In this document: in pieces, positions 19,709 to 28,616 of the stretch
Position numbering within the stretch: position 1 is the first letter of the stretch
Layout of the letters: every line of letters begins with the position of its first letter
NCBI GenBank assembly: GCA_964413935.1
Contig: CAYPTY010000010.1
Span: 44,376 to 108,375, forward strand
Length of the DNA stretch: 64,000 nucleotides
Source of the DNA: CAYPTY01 sp964413935
GTDB lineage: Bacteria > Bacteroidota > Rhodothermia > Balneolales > Balneolaceae
Direction: 5' to 3'
Notes under the pieces: generated by a model
The model's input: the letters and a program-made list of their open reading frames with translations, nothing else
Databases searched by the model: none
What the model was told of the DNA's origin: nothing
Made by a program: the position numbers and the translations under genes

Positions 19709-19996
19709 ATGAGTTTTTCTGGTTTTTTAATCCTGCTGCTGATCGCGGCATTGTGCGGTGGAATCGGGCAAAATATCGCGGGTTATAAGTTTGGCGGTTG
19801 CCTGGTTTCAGCTGGAGTTGGTTTTTTGGGGGCCATCATAGGTAGGTGGATCGCTACCAATCTTGGCTTACCTGAATTATGGACGGTAAACATAGATGGC
19901 GAGGCTTTTCCTATCATCTGGTCCATTCTTGGCGGTGCTTTATTCTCTGGAGTCCTGGGGGCTATAGCAAAAAATAAAGACAAGAAATCCCGCTGA
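19709..19996 (+). CDS. GlsB/YeaQ/YmgE-like small membrane protein
   Basis: 95 aa, three glycine-rich hydrophobic helices (about 5-22, 28-48, 66-87) ending in a lysine-rich tail (AKNKDKKSR). The GxxGxxIAG and GFLGAIIGRWI patterns fit the transglycosylase-associated/stress family. A good ribosome site (CAGGGAGG) precedes the ATG, and the gene follows the ABC ATPase after 14 bases. Function of the family is unsettled. Confidence 0.75.
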   Translation: MSFSGFLILLLIAALCGGIGQNIAGYKFGGCLVSAGVGFLGAIIGRWIATNLGLPELWTVNIDGEAFPIIWSILGGALFSGVLGAIAKNKDKKSR

Positions 19997-20116
19997 TCAG
20001 ACCTTGTTTTTTGCCGAGAGAATTTTTGGGGCAAGTTTGTGATTACACAAATACAGCTAAGGATGTAACAATTTCCTGTAAGCTTCAGTAAAAGCCTCAA
20101 AAAATACCTTTAGGAA

Positions 20117-22588
20117 ATGAAGACTATTCAATCACTTACGCTTCTTGCAATCGTATTTCTTTGTTTGTCAGACAAGACGAATGCCCAGTTCAATATCAGT
20201 GGTCTGGTTACGGATGCAGAAACAGGAGAAACACTTCCCTCAGCAAATATTTCCATTCAGGGTACCTACAAAGGGACTATTACCAATACGGATGGGTATT
20301 ATACATTGACTATCCGGGAGTTACCGGCTCGTGTTGTGGTTCGGTTTATCGGGTATGAAACACTGATCCGGGAAATAACTACTGAAAGTTCTGAGGACCA
20401 GGATTTTGCACTCAGACCTTCGCAGCTTCAGCTGGATGAGATCGTCATAACCGGTGAAGATCCAGCTATATCGATCATGAAAGAGGTTATACGCAGGAAA
20501 CAAATCTGGAGAAAAAAAATTGAATCCTATGTGGCACAGGCCTATACCCGACAGCGCCTGGAAAGTGATACCAGCATAGTTTCAATTACAGAGAGTATTT
20601 CGGAAGCCTACTGGCAAAAGGGAAAAGGGCACAGGGAGATTGTAAAATCCAGAAGACAGACAGCAAATATTGAAGGATCTGAGAATTTTGCAGGGGTGAG
20701 TTATCTGCCCAATTTTTATGATGATAACCTTGATGTATCCGGTTTTGAGGTTGTTGGAGTTACGCATCCTGATGCCCTGGATTATTACCGCTTTGAACTG
20801 GTCGATTACCAGAAGATTGACGACCAGGTAGTGTATGAGATCAAAGTAAGCCCGAAAAGAAAATTACAGCCCCTTTTTGAGGGAACCATATATGTCCTGG
20901 ATGTGGAGTATGCATTGCTTTCCGTTACCCTGAAACCAAATCGTGTGGTCGATTTTCCTCCTCCGGTACAGGACTTTGATCTGGATTATGAACAACAGTT
21001 TAATAATTACGGACAGGATTTCTGGTTACCTGCTGACATCCGCATAAACGGAAGAATAAAAATCGGAATTATTGGCCTCAGGTTTCCGCCCATCAATTTC
21101 AGTCAGATTTCCCGTATTTCCGATTATGAGGTGAATGTTGACTTGCCGGATACTCTGTTTAATAACGGCAACCTTTTTTCGGTCGATTCCACCACCATCA
21201 ACAACGACAGTTTGTTTGTAAACAGCATTGATGTTGTTCCGCTCTCAAAACAGGAACTGGATGCTTATGAAAATCTGGATAGTACGGCCACACTTGAAAA
21301 AGCATTTCGGCCTACCGGTTTTCTTGCCCGATTTATCGATACAGACGATGATGATGAAGGTGGCTATACGGTGGGAAGTTCTGAAGGGGAATCTAATCCT
21401 GCAGATACTACAGGGCAAAGCAGATCGCCAAGGAGAAGATCACCCGCTAAGAAAGCCTGGAATATTTTTAGTAGAGGAAGTAGTTACGATGCCCGCTTCA
21501 ACCGTGTGGATTTATTGTATTTGGGCTGGAAATACAGACTGAATATGGCTGATAGCAGACTCAGAGCAGAATCATTGCTGGGTTACAGTACCGGGTACGA
21601 GGAATTCAGTTATGGAGCAAAGCTGAGTTCATGGCCCCTTCCCAAAACCCGAAGATTTGCTATTTCAGCCGAGTATAACGCTGTTACCGGCCGTCGTTTC
21701 GATAATTCTAGCTACAACTTCGTGACCAATTTTGTAACACTTCTCGGTCGCACCGATTATTTCGATTACTATCGTCGAGAGGGATTTGTCCTGAATACTG
21801 CATATCGTTTCAGAAGGCGAAATCTGACTCTCAGAACGGGTTTCATCAACGAACAGCATTCATCCATCGACTTTGAATCGAGTTATAATATTATTGGAAG
21901 AGATATTGTACAGCGTGTGAACCCGGAGATTGATGAAGGCTGGTTAAGGTCTGCCCGAATCAAACTGGAATCGCTGGATGGTAATGAGGAAACATTTGGG
22001 GTGCTTGGTTCCCGAGGATTTACCCTGAGTGCAGAATTTTCGGGAGATTATTTCGGATCGGATTTTTCTTTTACCCGTTATGACTTAAATGTGCTGTATA
22101 ACTTCAATACCTTTTTTAAGCGCAGAATATTTCCGAACACTTTGGATGTGAGACTGCTGGCGGGTACATCTACCGGAGAACTTCCTGTACAACTCTTCGG
22201 CAACATCGACGGATCATCAGGAAATTTCACTCCCTTTGGAGTGTTTAAAACACGCAGGGGTTTACCCTATGAAGGTGAGCATTATGCAGCGATCTACGCG
22301 GAACATAATTTCAGAACCGTTCCTTTTGAAATACTGGGCCTGAACTGGATTGTAGATCAGGGAATTGGAATTATCGCTTTTGGAGGTGCAGGACAAACCT
22401 GGATTTCAGATACCCGTCAACAAGAATTCAATAATACGAATGGAACCTTCCTCTTTGAAACGGATGGCGTGCATGCTGAAGCCGGATTAAGTATTAACTC
22501 TCTCTTCAGTATCGCCCGCATTGATTTAGCCAAAAGACTGGATACCACGGGCTTTTATGTTGGTTTCTCGGTTGCCCGCTGGTTCTGA
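20117..22588 (+). CDS. DUF5686 outer-membrane protein with carboxypeptidase-like domain
   Basis: 823 aa. Signal peptide 1-23 (ends TNA), carboxypeptidase-regulatory beta-sandwich (about 25-110, ISGLVTDAETGETLPSANISI), the DUF5686 region (about 115-380, DEIVITGEDPAISIMKEVIRRK), an acidic/Ser-rich linker near 410-440, and a long C-terminal barrel ending VGFSVARWF with a terminal Phe. Probably an outer-membrane protein; the family is common in Bacteroidota and uncharacterised. Convergent with ompA, sharing a bidirectional terminator. Confidence 0.85.
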   Translation: MKTIQSLTLLAIVFLCLSDKTNAQFNISGLVTDAETGETLPSANISIQGTYKGTITNTDGYYTLTIRELPARVVVRFIGYETLIREITTESSEDQDFALRPSQLQLDEIVITGEDPAISIMKEVIRRKQIWRKKIESYVAQAYTRQRLESDTSIVSITESISEAYWQKGKGHREIVKSRRQTANIEGSENFAGVSYLPNFYDDNLDVSGFEVVGVTHPDALDYYRFELVDYQKIDDQVVYEIKVSPKRKLQPLFEGTIYVLDVEYALLSVTLKPNRVVDFPPPVQDFDLDYEQQFNNYGQDFWLPADIRINGRIKIGIIGLRFPPINFSQISRISDYEVNVDLPDTLFNNGNLFSVDSTTINNDSLFVNSIDVVPLSKQELDAYENLDSTATLEKAFRPTGFLARFIDTDDDDEGGYTVGSSEGESNPADTTGQSRSPRRRSPAKKAWNIFSRGSSYDARFNRVDLLYLGWKYRLNMADSRLRAESLLGYSTGYEEFSYGAKLSSWPLPKTRRFAISAEYNAVTGRRFDNSSYNFVTNFVTLLGRTDYFDYYRREGFVLNTAYRFRRRNLTLRTGFINEQHSSIDFESSYNIIGRDIVQRVNPEIDEGWLRSARIKLESLDGNEETFGVLGSRGFTLSAEFSGDYFGSDFSFTRYDLNVLYNFNTFFKRRIFPNTLDVRLLAGTSTGELPVQLFGNIDGSSGNFTPFGVFKTRRGLPYEGEHYAAIYAEHNFRTVPFEILGLNWIVDQGIGIIAFGGAGQTWISDTRQQEFNNTNGTFLFETDGVHAEAGLSINSLFSIARIDLAKRLDTTGFYVGFSVARWF

Positions 22589-22612
22589 TAGGCTTTGCCC
22601 ATTAATGGCCAT

Positions 22613-22644
22613 AAAAAAAGCGACCCGGAATGTGGGTCGCTTTT
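22613..22644. terminator. Bidirectional terminator between DUF5686 and OmpA genes
   Basis: AGCGACCC (22619-22626) pairs perfectly with GGGTCGCT (22634-22641) around a 7-base loop. A-tract before and T-tract after make it a terminator on both strands, serving both convergent genes. Confidence 0.88.
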
Positions 22645-22666
22645 CAATATTCGAAACTAAGCCGGA

Positions 22667-23569
22667 TTAGTTGTTGGGCTTATATTTGTATGGGCTGATT
22701 GGCATTGACTCAGCACGACGGTTTCTTTCGCAACCACGTCCATTAGGATCTTCAGTTGGGCATGGTACCGGAGCTTTTCCAAGTCCTCGGGAATCGATGC
22801 GATCTTCAGCAATACCGTTTGAGGTATAGAAGTCAACTACAGATTTGGCTCTGCGGAGACTCAAGCGAAGGTTGTACTGATCGCCACCAATGTGGTCAGT
22901 GTAGGCATCCACACGGATTCTGAATCCGGGAGCATTGTTCAGCATTTCAACGTTGTCAGCCAGTTTAGCGGCGTCTGCATCACGGATGTTAGATTTATCG
23001 AAGTCGAAGTTAATGGTCATAAGTGCGTCTTCGGCAAGATATACCGGATCAGAATCATCGGTTGGGTTTGTACCCATTTCGATTTCTTGTCCATCTGTGA
23101 AACCGTCACCGTCTGTGTCAGCATTGTTCGGATCGGTGTTGTAAGTATTGATTTCATCAACATCAGAAACGCCATCACCGTCAGCATCACCATTAGCATC
23201 CAGAGGATCTGTACGGTAAGTGTTCACTTCATCTCCGTCGGAGAGGCCATCGCCATCGGTATCTGGATTCATTGGTTCAGTGCCATGAGAATTGACTTCG
23301 TCGCCATCATTCAGGCCATCGCCATCGGAATCTGCACTCAGTGGATCAGTACCTGCTTCGGCTTCTTCGCCATCGCTGAGGCCATCACCATCTGAATCCG
23401 CGCTTGTGGGATCGGTTCCTGCAGCTATTTCGTCTTCATCAGTTACACCATCGCCATCTGTATCAACTGGTTCAACTACGGCAGGTTCGCTGGAACCGCA
23501 GCCATACTGGAAGGTAACACCACCAACCAGAAGAAAAGAGAGCAAGAGTATTTGTAGAGATCGTTTCAT
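22667..23569 (-). CDS. OmpA-family protein with thrombospondin type 3 calcium repeats
   Basis: 300 aa. A signal sequence ends near QYGCGSS, which may be a non-standard lipobox. Six DxDGDG repeats (about 37-175: DTDGDGVTD, DSDGDGLSD, DSDGDGLND, DTDGDGLSD, DADGDGVSD, DTDGDGFTD) form a calcium-binding thrombospondin type 3 array. A C-terminal OmpA peptidoglycan-binding domain (about 190-295) has VDAYTDHIGGDQYNLRLSLRRA. Links outer membrane and cell wall, stiffened by Ca2+. AGGAG lies ahead of the ATG. The repeat-rich coding sequence also creates long antisense frames, which I do not consider genes. Confidence 0.92.
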   Translation of the reverse strand: MKRSLQILLLSFLLVGGVTFQYGCGSSEPAVVEPVDTDGDGVTDEDEIAAGTDPTSADSDGDGLSDGEEAEAGTDPLSADSDGDGLNDGDEVNSHGTEPMNPDTDGDGLSDGDEVNTYRTDPLDANGDADGDGVSDVDEINTYNTDPNNADTDGDGFTDGQEIEMGTNPTDDSDPVYLAEDALMTINFDFDKSNIRDADAAKLADNVEMLNNAPGFRIRVDAYTDHIGGDQYNLRLSLRRAKSVVDFYTSNGIAEDRIDSRGLGKAPVPCPTEDPNGRGCERNRRAESMPISPYKYKPNN

Positions 23570-23700
23570 ATCGGATTTACTCCTGTGAGCTATTTTGAGA
23601 GGGTTTATTTATAAAATTCTTTGAGTACGTGGTCAGAAAATAACCATCCTTGCAATTCAATCAAAAAACCTTTTGTGTGGATTTGAATACTGAATTGGCG

Positions 23701-23708
23701 TATATTTG
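23701..23708 (+). promoter_or_regulatory. -7 promoter element of tRNA-Ala
   Basis: TATATTTG is an exact TAnnTTTG match, 15 bases before the tRNA 5' end. TTTG copies at 23672 and 23682 give spacers of 25 and 15 bases, neither ideal for a -33 element. Confidence 0.6.
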
Positions 23709-23723
23709 CTGTTCTTCGAAATC

Positions 23724-23797
23724 GGGGCTATAGCTCAGCTGGCTAGAGCGTCGCGCTGGCAGCGCGAAGGTCCAGGGTTCGAATCCCTGTAGCTCCA
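23724..23797 (+). tRNA. tRNA-Ala (anticodon GGC)
   Basis: 74 nt, full cloverleaf. Acceptor GGGGCTA pairs with TAGCTCC; D arm GCTC/GAGC; anticodon stem TCGCG/CGCGA around loop CTGGCAG, giving anticodon GGC; T arm CAGGG-TTCGAAT-CCCTG; discriminator A. It decodes GCC and GCU alanine codons. CCA is not encoded (the sequence continues CTG). Confidence 0.97.
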
Positions 23798-23901
23798 CTG
23801 CTTTTCTTATTTCTATTGTTTTTATTTCCACTCCGCGTATTTGATTATCGTCTTAAAATGTAGGTAATTACGTTTTGTTCTATAATGAAGGGATAAGAAC
23901 T

Positions 23902-25101
23902 ATGAAATTACAGCCTGCCTGCAAACAGTACCAAGTTCTCAGTTTATGTTTAGCCTGTTTTCTGCTGTTTGTTCCCATTTCTTCCAAAGCGCAAACTAAT
24001 CTGCTGAATCTGGATGTTGAAGTAAGTCCATCCTTAGAAAATGCTCAGGTGCTGGGATTTACTAATTTAGGCATTGACCAGACCGGAAAGGGACCAGTGA
24101 TTGTCTCCTTTCTTATGGAGAATACCTCGGGTGCAAGACTTGATAATCTCTTTCTGGATATCGTTCTCTCATCCAATATAAATGGTACCATTGCTGAAAT
24201 TTATCAGCAGAATGATGCACCTTTTTCACTCGAAACGGGTCAGGTTGTATATGCAACAAACAACAATCTGGCAGATGAGCGCATCCCTGGGATTGAGGAA
24301 GATTTGCGATTCAAAGCCAACATCACAGATAACGGCAGGGAGTTTATAAACAACCTGCAGGGCTCTACCTCCCTTCCTGTAGATGTCTACACGGCTACCA
24401 TCGCCGTTTATCAGAATAATAACCGGCTGAACGGAGGTAATGTTATTGCCACAGCATCCGTTGAGATCGGTGGGGGTTCAGAAGGCGATATCCGTGACAT
24501 ATTTCTAAAATCACCCGGTGATGTAGTCGGCACCAATGTTGAAATTACCAATCCTCTTCCTGAATTCAGCTGGGATGGCGAGGTTAATCTGACCTACCGG
24601 CTTGTAATTGTTCGGGATAATGGACTGGACAGCCCTGAAGCTCTGATTCAGGCTGCAATCAGCACAAATCCTACAAGCGGAGGGACACAAGCACCCGGAT
24701 CACTCCTTGAAATTGAAAATCTGGACCGCATCATACGGGGCATAAATTTTCAGTACCCGGCCAATGGGGCGCAACCATTGATTCCGGGCAACCGTTATTA
24801 CTGGCAACTGATAGCTCAAATTCAGACAGCTGACGGTTTCGAATCCAGGCCCTCCACGGTATGGGCTTTTACCCTGGTTGACAATAGTGGCAATGCCATC
24901 GTTGAAATAACACCGGAAGCCCAACAGGCCATCATCAATATTTTGGGTAATGAACGATATCAGAGACTTTCTCAGCGGGGTTTCAGGCTGGAAAGCATGA
25001 ATCTGAATGGTTCAGAGCTCACCGGACCTCAGATGGTAATCCGGCTGGAGCGCTTCCTTGAAAAAATCCGGGGAGAAAAAATAATTGTAGATCAGCGGTG
25101 A
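23902..25101 (+). CDS. Secreted protein of unknown family, first gene of the FecR/CHASE2 operon
   Basis: 399 aa from the ATG at 23902, preceded by GGATAAG. Signal peptide about 1-31 (CLACFLLFVPISSKA). The mature part looks like two beta-sandwich regions: about 35-180 (VSFLMENTSGARLDNLFLDI) and a fibronectin-III-like stretch about 200-325 (PLPEFSWDGEVNLTYRLVIV; NRYYWQLIAQIQTADGFE). A helical C-terminal tail follows (about 340-399). I do not recognise a named family. Its stop is 4 bases before the fecR-domain gene, so it belongs to the operon and is probably a periplasmic or surface partner of its products. Confidence 0.8.
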   Translation: MKLQPACKQYQVLSLCLACFLLFVPISSKAQTNLLNLDVEVSPSLENAQVLGFTNLGIDQTGKGPVIVSFLMENTSGARLDNLFLDIVLSSNINGTIAEIYQQNDAPFSLETGQVVYATNNNLADERIPGIEEDLRFKANITDNGREFINNLQGSTSLPVDVYTATIAVYQNNNRLNGGNVIATASVEIGGGSEGDIRDIFLKSPGDVVGTNVEITNPLPEFSWDGEVNLTYRLVIVRDNGLDSPEALIQAAISTNPTSGGTQAPGSLLEIENLDRIIRGINFQYPANGAQPLIPGNRYYWQLIAQIQTADGFESRPSTVWAFTLVDNSGNAIVEITPEAQQAIINILGNERYQRLSQRGFRLESMNLNGSELTGPQMVIRLERFLEKIRGEKIIVDQR

Positions 25102-25105
25102 TGTT

Positions 25106-25846
25106 ATGAATAATTCAAAAAGCAGATTGTCACTATTACTTTTTGTGCTTGTTGCCTCAGGTTTGCTGATGGGCGGGGCAGGATATGAATCTGATAATGA
25201 CCGGGAACTGGCCATTGTGCTTCGCTTTGTTCCGAAAGTAAGTATTCAGAATGGGGAAGAAGTGGTGAGCCTTGAATTAAGCAGAGATAAAGCCCGGAAG
25301 CTTTACGATGGCGATACGCTTGAGACGGGTGAGAAGGGATATGCGCAGGTGGTATTTCTGGACAAAAGTACCGCAAAAGTAAAACCCAACTCCTTGTTGA
25401 TTGTCCGCGGAGAAGCGGGTACTACTCAAAAAGTGTTTTCAACCCGCATCGACCTGAATAAAGGCAAAATAAAACTGAATGTAACGCCTCAGGGAGCGAA
25501 TGACTTCGAGGTATCAACGGAAAAATCTCTGGCTTCTGTTAAGGGTACCGTTTTTGGTTCCGACGCAACCGGCTATCATTTTGTGGAAGAGGGTGAAATC
25601 GAGGTGCGGGCTCTGAATTCAGGTTTAACCGCTACCATACTACAGAATCAGTTTGCGAGGGTGGATGAAAACGGGGATTCAGTTGCCACCGGTGATCTCT
25701 CAGAAGAAGAGCTGAATCAGCTGAATCAGGGTTTTGATGTGCTGGATGCCGAATTTGAAGAAAAGGAAATTATACTACGGTTCCGTGATCCGAATGGACA
25801 GATCAGGGAAGAACGAATTAAGTACTACGAGAAGAAAAATAATTAA
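25106..25846 (+). CDS. Secreted FecR-domain protein
   Basis: 246 aa. Signal peptide about 1-26 (LLLFVLVASGLLMGGAG). A FecR-type beta domain covers about 55-170: LYDGDTLETGEKGYAQVVFLD, NSLLIVRGEAG, FSTRIDLNKGKIKLNV, FEVSTEKSLASVKGTVFG. This is the soluble, non-anti-sigma form: no cytoplasmic helix bundle and no sigma gene nearby. A C-terminal charged segment ends KYYEKKNN. The next gene is a beta-barrel protein and then a CHASE2 cyclase; FecR/CHASE2 neighbours are known in other bacteria, suggesting an extracytoplasmic sensing role. Confidence 0.88.
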   Translation: MNNSKSRLSLLLFVLVASGLLMGGAGYESDNDRELAIVLRFVPKVSIQNGEEVVSLELSRDKARKLYDGDTLETGEKGYAQVVFLDKSTAKVKPNSLLIVRGEAGTTQKVFSTRIDLNKGKIKLNVTPQGANDFEVSTEKSLASVKGTVFGSDATGYHFVEEGEIEVRALNSGLTATILQNQFARVDENGDSVATGDLSEEELNQLNQGFDVLDAEFEEKEIILRFRDPNGQIREERIKYYEKKNN

Positions 25847-25875
25847 ACAAGGGCTGATTGCTCCGGGGATTAGAT

Positions 25876-28605
25876 ATGCAACGGTTTACGATTCTGTTGT
25901 TGATGAGTGTATCGTTATCGCTTAGTTCAGAGGTGGCATTTGCTCAGTTCAATATTCAGCATCAGTCACCGCCTGTAATTGTAAGCGGCGAGGAAACGGT
26001 ACTCGAATTTTTAGTACCGGGTATAACTCAGGATCAGGTGGCTTCAGCCACTCTTTTTTCCAGAACCGACGGGGAGCTTAGTTTTAATCAGAGGGAAAGC
26101 CTGCTGCAAAATGGAGCTTTTACATTCAGAGTTACCGTAGATGAAGCCGGTGCCAATACCTTTGAATATTATTTTGTGATACAATTGCTAAGCGGGGAAC
26201 AACTGACCTTTCCTGAAGCCAATTTTATTGAAAACCCAGTTCGGATCCCCATAGTAGGAGAAGAAGCAGTAGAGGAAGAATCCTATGAGCAGCTAACCGG
26301 CGTCGATTTTACCATACTTTCGCCTGAGCAAGGGCTGGCTTACAGTCAGGACGATATGGTGCTGGCTATCGCATTATTCTACGATCCAACTTTACTGGAG
26401 CCCGGTGAATTTAAAATCATGCTGGATAACAAGGATGTCACTGCTGATGCAGATACCAGTGCTTTTTTTCTGACTTATGCTCCCAAAAAAATCAGGCTTG
26501 GCTCGCACACCTTTGCCATCGACTATGAGACTGAAGGCATCCGATACCGTCTTACCTCCTGGACCTTCAATGTGGTTGATCCATCACAGGCCAGTTTCCG
26601 GGGATTCACTGAGCGCAGGATGCCTCAGGGTAATGTTGAGTTGACCGCCAGGAATCAGGTAATAGGCGGGGATGTGAATGATGCCCTAACCGGACTGGTG
26701 CGTGTATCAGGAAATCAGGGATATCTGAATTACGCCCTGAATGGATTTCTGACATCTCAGGAATCCAGCAGGCTTCAGCCACAGAACAGGTTTGGTGTGA
26801 ATCTGAATTACGGAAAATGGGTTCGGCTTCAGGGGGGACATATTTTTCCTACTGTCAGTAATCTGTCCATGAATGGGCGCAGAGTGTTCGGACTGAATAC
26901 TTCGGTACATCTTGCGGATGAAAACCTGAATTTTCAGTTTCTTTTTGGTGAGCTCAGCAGAGAGATTACCAATCGCTACGGAAGCCTGAACCGAAATGAA
27001 GTTACTGCAGCAGATGGATCGGTTGTGGATACCACCTATTCACTGAGTTTTGAAAATCAGGGTCAGGGTACATTCCGTAGACAAATCGTTGGAGGACGGG
27101 TTGGTTTCGGTAATCCGGATAAATTTCAGTTCGGTATTCACGCCCTGAAAATACAGGACGACACCACTTCCATCACAAACATTGGTAATTTTAATGAACT
27201 GCAGAATTTCCGGTCTGACCTGATAACGGGTTTGTCTGCAGATGATGTATCCAAGCTGAACAGTCAGCCTGATCTTTTACAGATTGATGGTGGTAATCCC
27301 CGAGCCCGTGGAAACCTGGTAGCAGGAACCGATTTGCAATTTAATGTGGATGAGAACCGAATTCGATTCAACGGGGAGCTGACTGCCGGGGTCCTGAATA
27401 ACGATATTTCGGGCGGTGCTCTTACCGTCGAGCGCGCGGATGAACTGGGTTTCGACATTGATCAGGCCGATGCAGATCTGCTCGATCGCCTTTCCCGCTT
27501 TATTATCATCAATGAAAACATGAGCAACCTGCCTCTTCGTATCCGTGAAAATGCTCAGGGCGATAATGAAACGGAGTTTTTCTTTCCTACCGCTGTGCTA
27601 GCCGGAAACAGTCAGGCTTCTTTTAATTACCTGAATAATAATTTGAGGATTCAGTATCAGTGGATCGGTCCGGATTATACCTCACTGGCAAACAATACCA
27701 TAAGACGGGATGTGGCCGGATTCACAATTACGGATCGGGTACGCATGTTTGAAAACAGGTTGTTCTGGACCTTTGGCTTTGAATCCCTGGATGATAATGT
27801 TGTCGGGAACCTGGAAGCTACCACCACAACCAATACCATACGTACTAATGTGAGCTGGTATCCTATCGATCGCTTATTGCCAAGGGTGAGTATGGGTATC
27901 CGGCTTCGAAGCCGTGATAACAGCGTGGCCCGCTTCAACCCCAATCTTGGATCGGATTTGCTGAATGCCTCCGTTCAAAACTTCCGTATCATAAACGGGG
28001 ATACCCTTGGTGCACCGGTTGCCCGCAGTAATAATACCTTTAATTTTAATACCTCGGTCGCCAAGCAATTTGACGCCTTTGAAAGCCGGCATGATGTGAG
28101 TCTAAACCTGAATACCCTTCGCACCGAAGATGATGTATTTGAATTTGGGGATACCCGCAGTTTGTCTCTTTCCCTCAATCTTAATTCGCGTTTTTCCCAG
28201 CTGCCTTTGAATACCCAGCTGGGATTCAACGTCAATAACACAGAGACCACCAGCGGGCTGAGTGACTTCAAGATTTTCGGGGTTTTTGCGGGGGGTACCT
28301 ATTTTCTGATGGAAAACCGCCTCAGCATTAATGGACAGCTTGCCATAACCAATAACATCAACCGGAATCAGTCGCTCAGGATCAATGATAACGGAACTAC
28401 TAATTTCAGTGGGGATGATTATTATGAAGCGGATCCGGGTCAGATTCAGCGCAATGAATTCAGTACATTTGTATTCAGGATGGGTGCCGAATTCAATATT
28501 GACCAGAATCAGGCTCTTATTTTTGATGCCAATTTCAACAACGTGAGTCTGGCGGGGACGGCTAACGACCGTATCGTTCAGCTCAGATATGTGTTCCGCT
28601 TTTAG
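25876..28605 (+). CDS. Large outer-membrane beta-barrel protein with Ig-like N-terminus
   Basis: 909 aa from the ATG at 25876 (signal peptide MQRFTILLLMSVSLSLSSEVAFA). Two Ig-like beta-sandwich segments are apparent (about 25-125, QSPPVIVSGEETVLEFLVPG; and about 140-240, FTILSPEQGLAYSQDDMVLA). The rest (about 250-909) alternates polar and aromatic residues in strand-length runs separated by Asn/Asp-rich turns, and ends IVQLRYVFRF with a C-terminal Phe, the outer-membrane barrel signature. No TonB plug. It sits between FecR and the CHASE2 cyclase in one operon. No named family recognised. Confidence 0.82.
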   Translation: MQRFTILLLMSVSLSLSSEVAFAQFNIQHQSPPVIVSGEETVLEFLVPGITQDQVASATLFSRTDGELSFNQRESLLQNGAFTFRVTVDEAGANTFEYYFVIQLLSGEQLTFPEANFIENPVRIPIVGEEAVEEESYEQLTGVDFTILSPEQGLAYSQDDMVLAIALFYDPTLLEPGEFKIMLDNKDVTADADTSAFFLTYAPKKIRLGSHTFAIDYETEGIRYRLTSWTFNVVDPSQASFRGFTERRMPQGNVELTARNQVIGGDVNDALTGLVRVSGNQGYLNYALNGFLTSQESSRLQPQNRFGVNLNYGKWVRLQGGHIFPTVSNLSMNGRRVFGLNTSVHLADENLNFQFLFGELSREITNRYGSLNRNEVTAADGSVVDTTYSLSFENQGQGTFRRQIVGGRVGFGNPDKFQFGIHALKIQDDTTSITNIGNFNELQNFRSDLITGLSADDVSKLNSQPDLLQIDGGNPRARGNLVAGTDLQFNVDENRIRFNGELTAGVLNNDISGGALTVERADELGFDIDQADADLLDRLSRFIIINENMSNLPLRIRENAQGDNETEFFFPTAVLAGNSQASFNYLNNNLRIQYQWIGPDYTSLANNTIRRDVAGFTITDRVRMFENRLFWTFGFESLDDNVVGNLEATTTTNTIRTNVSWYPIDRLLPRVSMGIRLRSRDNSVARFNPNLGSDLLNASVQNFRIINGDTLGAPVARSNNTFNFNTSVAKQFDAFESRHDVSLNLNTLRTEDDVFEFGDTRSLSLSLNLNSRFSQLPLNTQLGFNVNNTETTSGLSDFKIFGVFAGGTYFLMENRLSINGQLAITNNINRNQSLRINDNGTTNFSGDDYYEADPGQIQRNEFSTFVFRMGAEFNIDQNQALIFDANFNNVSLAGTANDRIVQLRYVFRF

Positions 28606-28616
28606 GCTGAAAATTT

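Noticed and set aside
20110..20117. TACCTTTA near the DUF5686 gene as a -7 promoter element
   Set aside because: One mismatch to TAnnTTTG and so close to the ATG that no leader would remain.
22892..23395. Long frames opposite the OmpA calcium repeats
   Set aside because: The repeated Asp-Gly codons remove stops on the other strand; the low-complexity translations (SVSISISI-like) are artefacts.
25106..25846. FecR protein as an anti-sigma factor
   Set aside because: It has a signal peptide and no cytoplasmic helical domain, and no ECF sigma gene is adjacent.
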